In this document: positions 63,701 through 64,000 of the stretch, one piece after another
Numbering within the stretch: the stretch's first letter is position 1
Layout: each line of letters starts with the position of its first letter
Source of the DNA: Prosopocoilus inquinatus
Lineage: Eukaryota; Arthropoda; Insecta; Coleoptera; Lucanidae
NCBI GenBank assembly: GCA_036172665.1
Contig: CM069870.1
Coordinates: forward strand, 61,504,212 to 61,568,211
Length of the DNA: 64,000 bases
Reading direction: 5' to 3'
Translations under genes and position numbers: made by a program
Notes under the pieces: generated by a model
Databases searched by the model: none
Told to the model about the DNA's origin: nothing
Seen by the model: only the letters and a program-made list of their open reading frames with translations

Positions 63701-63972
63701 CTCCTTCAATTGTTGCTAGAAGAGCTAATATTTGTACGTTTCGATTTTTATGGAGCATATATAATCCATTAAGTAAACGTAACATACATACCGTGGCCTC
63801 CTGTTCGGCTTTCTGTATCATGTTTTCGATTTCGCCGGGCGTGAGAGGTCTGTTGCCGGTCGGAGAAAATTTCGTGCCGCGCTTGTACGGCTGCCCTTGA
63901 CCCGAACCCCAACCTACTTCGTTCTCTTCGGCTGGCTTCTTCCCTTTCGCGTCGAAGGTCTTCCGGTGATAG
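27645..63972 (-). CDS. unrecognised insect protein with four-cysteine C-terminus (3' part; three exons, giant introns)
   Basis: Three exons, 63792-63972, 36625-37103 and 27645-27789, join in one frame to give the last 267 residues. All splice sites are GT-AG (donors ACG|GTATGT and CAG|GTAAGT; acceptors TTGCAG and TTTCAG). Order along the protein: a Gly/Lys-rich segment, PTGNRPLTPGEIENMIQKA, and a coiled coil that continues across the first junction (AEQEAT|LKARLQEEQ). A His/Pro/Val-rich linker follows. The C-terminal domain holds CRERVIC, KYSPHSNLLSAELSR, VRFYTYVQAARDGQD and DCLRLYPSC. The two C-x5-C and C-x6-C pairs could form disulfides. I do not recognise a named family; the C-terminal block resembles what I remember of uncharacterised insect proteins. 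Function is unknown. The 26.7-kb intron houses the serine-protease-homolog cluster. The 5' exons lie beyond the window. Confidence 0.85.
27936..28318. mobile_element. element with 13-bp inverted ends
   Basis: ttcacgaccggga at the left is matched exactly by tcccggtcgtgaa at the right. The interior is AT-rich and noncoding. No target duplication was established. Confidence 0.4.
29586..30174. mobile_element. hAT-type nonautonomous element with perfect 8-bp TSD
   Basis: Direct repeats gcatacca lie at 29578-29585 and 30175-30182. The ends caacgtttcccaaac and (right, reversed) cagcgtttcctaaac are followed by C-rich blocks (gcgaccccc and gcgcccccc), characteristic of hAT elements. No transposase remains. 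Length 589 bp. Confidence 0.88.
30209..30896. mobile_element. TIR element built of TGACGTCA-like palindromes
   Basis: The inverted ends cccagctagtagagtgacgt and (right, reversed) cccagctagctgagtgacgt are close matches. The interior repeats acgtc and its complement many times, including exact 8-mers tgacgtca. It contains a two-unit tandem repeat at 30297-30516. Confidence 0.75.
30297..30516. repeat. 111-bp tandem repeat, two units
   Basis: Units start at 30297 and 30408 (gacacgtattaataacgtcg). They differ by only a few bases, so the duplication is younger than the host element. Confidence 0.9.
31490..31885. repeat. 198-bp tandem repeat, two units
   Basis: gacataaagtgatgattca at about 31557 recurs at about 31755 with flanking similarity (ttcttcatcgtt, actgaaga.catacaa, ggaatatcaaa). 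The units have diverged by substitutions and small gaps. Confidence 0.85.
36625..37103 (-). CDS. internal coding exon of the four-cysteine gene
   Basis: Bounded by the acceptor TTTTTGCAG and the strong donor CAG|GTAAGT. It codes for 159 residues plus two bases: a coiled coil (about 1-40), a His/Pro/Val linker with HVIPT and HVVHAVP (55-95), and the start of the C-terminal domain (FDPFYSPILEKIDKIL, CRERVIC). The exon is clearly GC-richer than the DNA around it, as expected of a selected exon. Reading through the donor would give a stop immediately (R then TAA), so the splice is needed to reach the second cysteine pair. Confidence 0.88.
37163..38165. mobile_element. 1.0-kb nonautonomous TIR element
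   Basis: Inverted ends of about 50 bp start taccgggtggaaag. The shared inner run aacccgaacatagcaa is exact in both ends. TA flanks both sides (37161-37162, 38166-38167), as for Tc1/mariner-type insertion. It sits 60 bp from the acceptor of exon 36625-37103. Confidence 0.8.
38190..38690. repeat. cluster of hairpins, possible foldback
   Basis: A GC-rich imperfect hairpin (38195-38265, ends attgtagcac and gtgctacaat), inverted ttctactttgcg and cgcaaagtagaa copies (about 38284 and 38680), and a perfect 18-bp hairpin (38615-38656) lie together. They could be one foldback element with nested parts. Confidence 0.5.
38615..38656. repeat. perfect 18-bp hairpin
   Basis: caccaaaaacagtttcac, the loop ctcatt, then the exact reverse complement. 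Confidence 0.9.
38691..39099. other. AT-rich spacer
   Basis: No gene or repeat recognised. Confidence 0.4.
39100..41262. mobile_element. GC-rich block, candidate LTR-element remnant
   Basis: Base composition changes sharply from the AT-rich surroundings. The part from 39629 (tgttacag) to 41262 (gcgtgaca) has TG...CA ends that are short inverted repeats, as in a solo LTR of about 1.6 kb. The preceding 39100-39600 is GC- and proline-codon-rich and could be internal sequence. No gag, protease, RT or integrase motif was seen, and no target duplication was found. A 269-codon frame (40329-41138) has no recognised domain and looks fortuitous. It could instead be an untranslated first exon or promoter region. 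Confidence 0.35.
41263..42786. other. AT-rich intronic sequence
   Basis: No gene or repeat recognised. Confidence 0.4.
42787..42896. repeat. small imperfect foldback
   Basis: agctcgggcataccta at the left pairs imperfectly with tttatatgcccgaggc at the right. A central perfect hairpin (cgacgt...acgtcg, near 42845) sits between. Confidence 0.45.
43304..43434. mobile_element. 131-bp near-perfect palindromic MITE
   Basis: The ends ctaaggcccgatcttacc and ggtaagattgggccttag are inverted, and pairing continues through tatccttggaaa and tttccaaggata to a loop of about 18 bases. The whole element could fold into one hairpin. Confidence 0.85.
43855..45023. mobile_element. 1.17-kb foldback element with very long arms
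   Basis: Nearly the whole element is two inverted arms. Matching blocks include 43912-43950 with about 44945-45000, gcattctcgaaata with the reverse of tattttgagaatgc, aatttcagccctaattg with the reverse of caattagggccgaaat, and accgtaatctgacc with ggtcagattacggt. The ends read tacaaggtgatcaagg and, reversed, tacaggcttggtaac. The loop is at about 44310-44590. No coding content. Confidence 0.85.
45378..46036. mobile_element. 659-bp TIR element
   Basis: Inverted ends of about 70 bp begin tactgggtgtc (both ends) and share ggagattgaaagg and ggagatcaaa. TA flanks both sides (45376-45377, 46037-46038), suggesting a nonautonomous Tc1/mariner-type element. Confidence 0.82.
46567..46863 (-). pseudogene. 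serine-protease-homolog copy 4, internally deleted
   Basis: The ATG at 46861-46863 starts a signal peptide like the other copies (MKASGILFFLFLIEKIVSK). After about 24 codons it jumps to the C-terminal third (CNGE, then stop, then MSRHVNTSLGI in a shifted frame) and ends in a weakened tail. The whole catalytic domain is missing. The leader (gaaagtgtttaattatga) and the 3' flank match copies 1 and 2. Confidence 0.8.
47416..47544. mobile_element. 129-bp palindromic MITE in SPH copy 3
   Basis: The ends cacccctatgt and acataggggtg are inverted. Arms of about 40 bp include gttaaacataatgtg and its inverse cacattatgtttaac. It interrupts the C-terminal tail and 3' region. Confidence 0.88.
47708..47900. 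mobile_element. 193-bp palindromic MITE in SPH copy 3
   Basis: Arms of about 65 bp (gtgttcaatacaaattta at the left, taaatttggactgaacac at the right) pair through ttagttgttttctcaac-type sequence and aaaatctag. It splits the linker region of the pseudogene. Confidence 0.85.
48661..49140 (-). repeat. 322-bp repeat, inverted copies (about 1.5 units)
   Basis: Reverse complement of the 19169-19770 repeat, with one full unit (about 48670-48995) and part of a second. The second unit has an internal change where the hairpin part (agaagccccaagcagggctg) appears inverted. It replaces the start of SPH copy 3. Confidence 0.9.
49162..49911. mobile_element. nonautonomous TIR element of about 750 bp
   Basis: The left end agactgcggaagttta and the right end taaacttccgcagtct are exact inverted repeats of 16 bp, continuing imperfectly (ggcac, gcctac). 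aattacc occurs at both flanks, which may be a hAT-like target duplication with a small offset. No transposase. Confidence 0.7.
49912..51138. repeat. repeat-derived intronic sequence with a nested MITE
   Basis: Blocks around 49930-50110 recur at 50630-50730 and 50825-50910 (ctttggaag.taatatttta, ctgccataaaat). A 155-bp palindromic MITE lies at 50483-50637 (tcgcgttc.agatatctaat ends). The part 50210-50460 recurs inverted at 58490-58745. Confidence 0.65.
50483..50637. mobile_element. 155-bp palindromic MITE
   Basis: Left tcgcgttccagatatctaat pairs with right attagatatcctgaacgcga. Inside, tcggtttcgcg and cgcgaaacca continue the pairing around a short loop. Confidence 0.82.
51139..52091 (-). pseudogene. 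serine-protease homolog copy 2 (one frame break)
   Basis: ATG at 52089-52091, with leader gaaagtgtttaattatga as in copies 1 and 4. Signal peptide (1-19), then KITAEYDC in place of the usual RIVGG activation end. LTAARCFDP follows, with the catalytic histidine changed to arginine (CGT), then NYDTAVAEL (aspartate kept), ENQDVFVGESGSPLVC (serine kept; D at position 189 kept, which suggests trypsin-like specificity). The Thr-rich linker has repeats of TASNQPAITVP, and the hydrophobic tail is TFPTYCLVIVCLCLF. The frame changes between about 51591 and 51530. A GT-AG span there would also restore the frame, but at the cost of the segment with two conserved cysteines. Family knowledge: such homologs are secreted, noncatalytic binding proteins or cofactors. 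The tail suggests a GPI or membrane anchor (inference). Confidence 0.75.
51237..51335 (-). repeat. 33-bp minisatellite in the SPH linker
   Basis: Three units (about gttatagccggttggttc...), each coding 11 residues of TASNQPAITVP type. The first two are identical on DNA level. Confidence 0.88.
52092..53879. other. intronic sequence with SPH 5' flank and one MITE
   Basis: 52100-52260 holds the 5' flank shared with SPH copies 1 and 4 (aaccaagaccgtctctgat). A MITE lies at 52453-52643. The rest is AT-rich with nothing recognised. Confidence 0.5.
52453..52643. mobile_element. 191-bp palindromic MITE
   Basis: The ends tgctgggtttcc and ggaaacccagca are exact inverses. Internally, cctattcgtaattggttgat pairs with atcaaccaatcacgaatagg. 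A duplicated middle part (tgattggttgacttaaa) lies between the arms. Confidence 0.8.
53880..55025 (-). pseudogene. decayed mariner transposase with internal duplication
   Basis: The minus strand, read from 55020 downward, shows VLIKHCFMKGKSPQQTKESL (N-terminal helix region), VKVREIANIVGISNERVHN (helix-turn-helix, about 54700-54760), TATVFWDSQGIIIIDYKKES (about 54365-54420) and RGAYYSSFLDRLKTELGGK (about 54285-54345). NAPAHLSGVVTAKL (second-aspartate region, about 54190-54235) follows. The TVFWD segment occurs twice (also near 54580), with the DNA between the copies out of frame. The first aspartate motif is not seen and the third is damaged. Right-hand terminal repeat not found. Different subfamily from the window-end mariner. 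Confidence 0.72.
55026..56428. other. intronic sequence
   Basis: A run of aacatgttg-type repeats near 55265-55470 is the only structure noted. No gene recognised. Confidence 0.4.
56429..56548 (-). repeat. 322-bp repeat, diverged fragment
   Basis: About 120 bp of the repeat (hairpin part included, here agccctatttggggctt) just upstream of SPH copy 1. It is more diverged than the copies at 19.2 and 48.7 kb. Confidence 0.75.
56786..57713 (+). pseudogene. serine-protease homolog copy 1 (one frame break)
   Basis: ATG at 56786 after leader gaaagtgtttaattatga. Signal peptide (about 1-22), then KITAGYDC in place of an activation site. LTTANYYK has the catalytic histidine changed to asparagine and its cysteine lost. 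SDNDIALAELK keeps the aspartate. ENQDVFVGELGSPLMC has the catalytic serine changed to leucine. An extra base in the run around 57070 breaks the frame (stop at 57089-57091), and the protein resumes at once in the next frame, so only one indel separates it from an open gene. The Arg/Ser/Thr linker (TASSQRRRRTTTSSQRRR) and the hydrophobic tail FCLSIISVYIYF follow. Two of the three catalytic residues are gone, so it would not be a protease. The indel could be a true null allele or a sequence error. Confidence 0.78.
57543..57649 (+). repeat. purine-rich minisatellite in the SPH linker
   Basis: Units of about 27-33 bp (ctcgagccaaagaagaagaa) coding TASSQRRR, repeated about four times and varying in agaaga number. 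This corresponds in position to the 33-bp repeat of copy 2. Confidence 0.85.
57761..57766 (+). terminator. poly(A) signal of SPH copy 1
   Basis: AATAAA about 48 bp past the stop. The same aaaaataaaag occurs at the matching place in copies 2, 3 and 4. Confidence 0.6.
57860..60101. repeat. AT-rich intronic sequence; inverted copy of 50210-50460
   Basis: 58490-58745 is an inverted, diverged copy of 50210-50460 (shared ctgcatttacttcaacattt, agagatgtatcac). The rest holds no recognised gene. Confidence 0.6.
60102..60637 (-). pseudogene. gypsy-like gag fragment
   Basis: The ATG at 60635-60637 starts MDSILKSMLTLLQAQQEELR, 40 bp past a primer-binding-like site. After a stop at 60530-60532 and a frame change, the gag core follows: LNALGDQEYRQLCGRISPNK, then LEELFSDTRVLFQRRF, then LDLDMFKLLLPAL, ending at the remnant's edge. 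No zinc knuckle, protease, RT or integrase is present, so the element is truncated. Gag in active elements forms the RNA-packaging particle. Confidence 0.78.
60660..60677 (-). other. LTR-element primer-binding site
   Basis: The minus strand directly after the LTR reads ATTGGCGCTGCGGACAGG. TGGCGC next to an LTR end is typical of a gypsy-type primer-binding site. The tRNA was not identified. Confidence 0.6.
60678..61554 (-). mobile_element. 877-bp LTR with inverted ends of about 155 bp
   Basis: In minus orientation it starts TGTTAGGTTCGTTAGTG and ends CACTAACGAACATAACA, followed by the primer-binding-like site and gag, so it is the 5' LTR of the element. Most LTRs have inverted ends of only a few bases. 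Here matching continues for about 155 bp, through acaaatga, acaaaccgcgc and tactgtgctgga (60780-60830 against 61395-61450). The second LTR is absent. Confidence 0.7.
61809..63066 (-). mobile_element. complete-length mariner element, 1258 bp
   Basis: The terminal repeats cgtgggctgctggaaaa and ttttccagcagcccacg are exact inverses, and TA flanks both sides (61807-61808, 63067-63068). The transposase is described separately. The end 62861-63066 is nearly identical to 1-209. Confidence 0.93.
61875..62863 (-). pseudogene. mariner transposase (DD34D), inactivated
   Basis: ATG at 62861-62863. The N-terminal helix-turn-helix part includes LTPKQCLDRLHLAFGDEAPS and SVYNWFVEFQRGR. An in-frame TGA follows HDHLNV (62576-62578), with the same frame continuing KLCSRWIPHNLTEAQ. 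The first aspartate lies in TGDETWIYSHEP, the second in HHDNASSH and the third in YSPDLSPNDFFLFP, 34 residues after the second, which is the mariner signature. A frame break near 62280-62320 separates the first two aspartates. Transposase cuts and rejoins the element at TA sites; this copy could only be moved in trans. Confidence 0.9.
63394..63529. mobile_element. 136-bp palindromic MITE
   Basis: The ends cacctgtttatta and taataaacaggtg are inverted, and pairing continues through gtcataataat and attattatgac. Confidence 0.82.
63792..63972 (-). CDS. upstream coding exon of the four-cysteine gene (first visible exon)
   Basis: Bounded by acceptor TTCTTTAG and donor ACG|GTATGT. It codes for 60 residues beginning YHRKTFDAKGKKPA and ending IENMIQKAEQEAT. 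It starts with one base of a split codon, so at least one more exon lies upstream, outside the window. It is markedly GC-richer than the intron. Confidence 0.83.
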
Positions 63973-64000
63973 CTAAAGAAGAAATCACGTTACCATAAAG

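Larger units (their letters stand above)
37104..63791 (-). other. 26.7-kb intron of the four-cysteine gene
   Basis: Inferred from the in-frame join of the exons on either side, whose coiled-coil sequences run straight into each other. It contains the serine-protease-homolog cluster and most of the foldback elements listed below. Confidence 0.8.

Overview
The window looks like one stretch of an AT-rich, transposon-dense insect chromosome. I infer an insect, probably holometabolous and perhaps a beetle, for three reasons. There is an intact Osiris-family (DUF1676) gene, a family confined to insects. There are GT-AG spliced genes with both short and very long introns. The repeats are R1-clade and CR1-like non-LTR elements, mariner, Tc1-like, pogo-like and hAT-type transposons, a gypsy-like gag, and many palindromic MITEs. 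No bacterial or viral gene cluster, CRISPR array, rRNA or tRNA gene was recognised.

Layout. From 1 to 27 kb there is only one host gene I can support: a four-exon Osiris gene (7491-8396, minus strand, 240 residues, with TATA box and poly(A) signal). Around it lie a mariner end at 1-209, an old mariner remnant, an R1-clade LINE 3' end (3.6-5.0 kb), CR1-like LINE pieces (8.8-9.4 and 13.9-14.7 kb), a pogo/Tigger-like remnant (11.6-12.8 kb), a 322-bp tandem repeat (19.2-19.8 kb), another LINE remnant (23.9-25.0 kb) and a decayed Tc1-like element (25.0-26.5 kb).

From 27.6 kb to the right edge the window is spanned by one minus-strand gene of unknown function. Its last three coding exons (63792-63972, 36625-37103, 27645-27789) join in frame across introns of 26.7 kb and 8.8 kb. 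It encodes a coiled coil followed by a C-terminal domain with four cysteines. Its 5' exons lie beyond the window.

Inside the 26.7-kb intron sits a private cluster of four copies of an unusual trypsin-fold gene (46.6-57.7 kb; three on minus, one on plus). They have a signal peptide, an activation site without the usual RIVGG, lost or altered catalytic residues, Thr/Ser-rich or Arg-rich tandem-repeat linkers and a hydrophobic C-terminal tail. Two copies are nearly complete, each with one frame break; two are decayed. The duplicated blocks carry the same interspersed repeats, so the cluster grew by segmental duplication with inversion.

The remaining DNA is mainly nested inverted-repeat elements. 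The clearest are a hAT-type MITE with a perfect 8-bp target duplication, a TIR element packed with TGACGTCA-like palindromes, a foldback of about 1.17 kb with very long arms, a gypsy-like LTR whose ends are themselves inverted repeats of about 155 bp, and a mariner inserted near the middle of an older foldback element.
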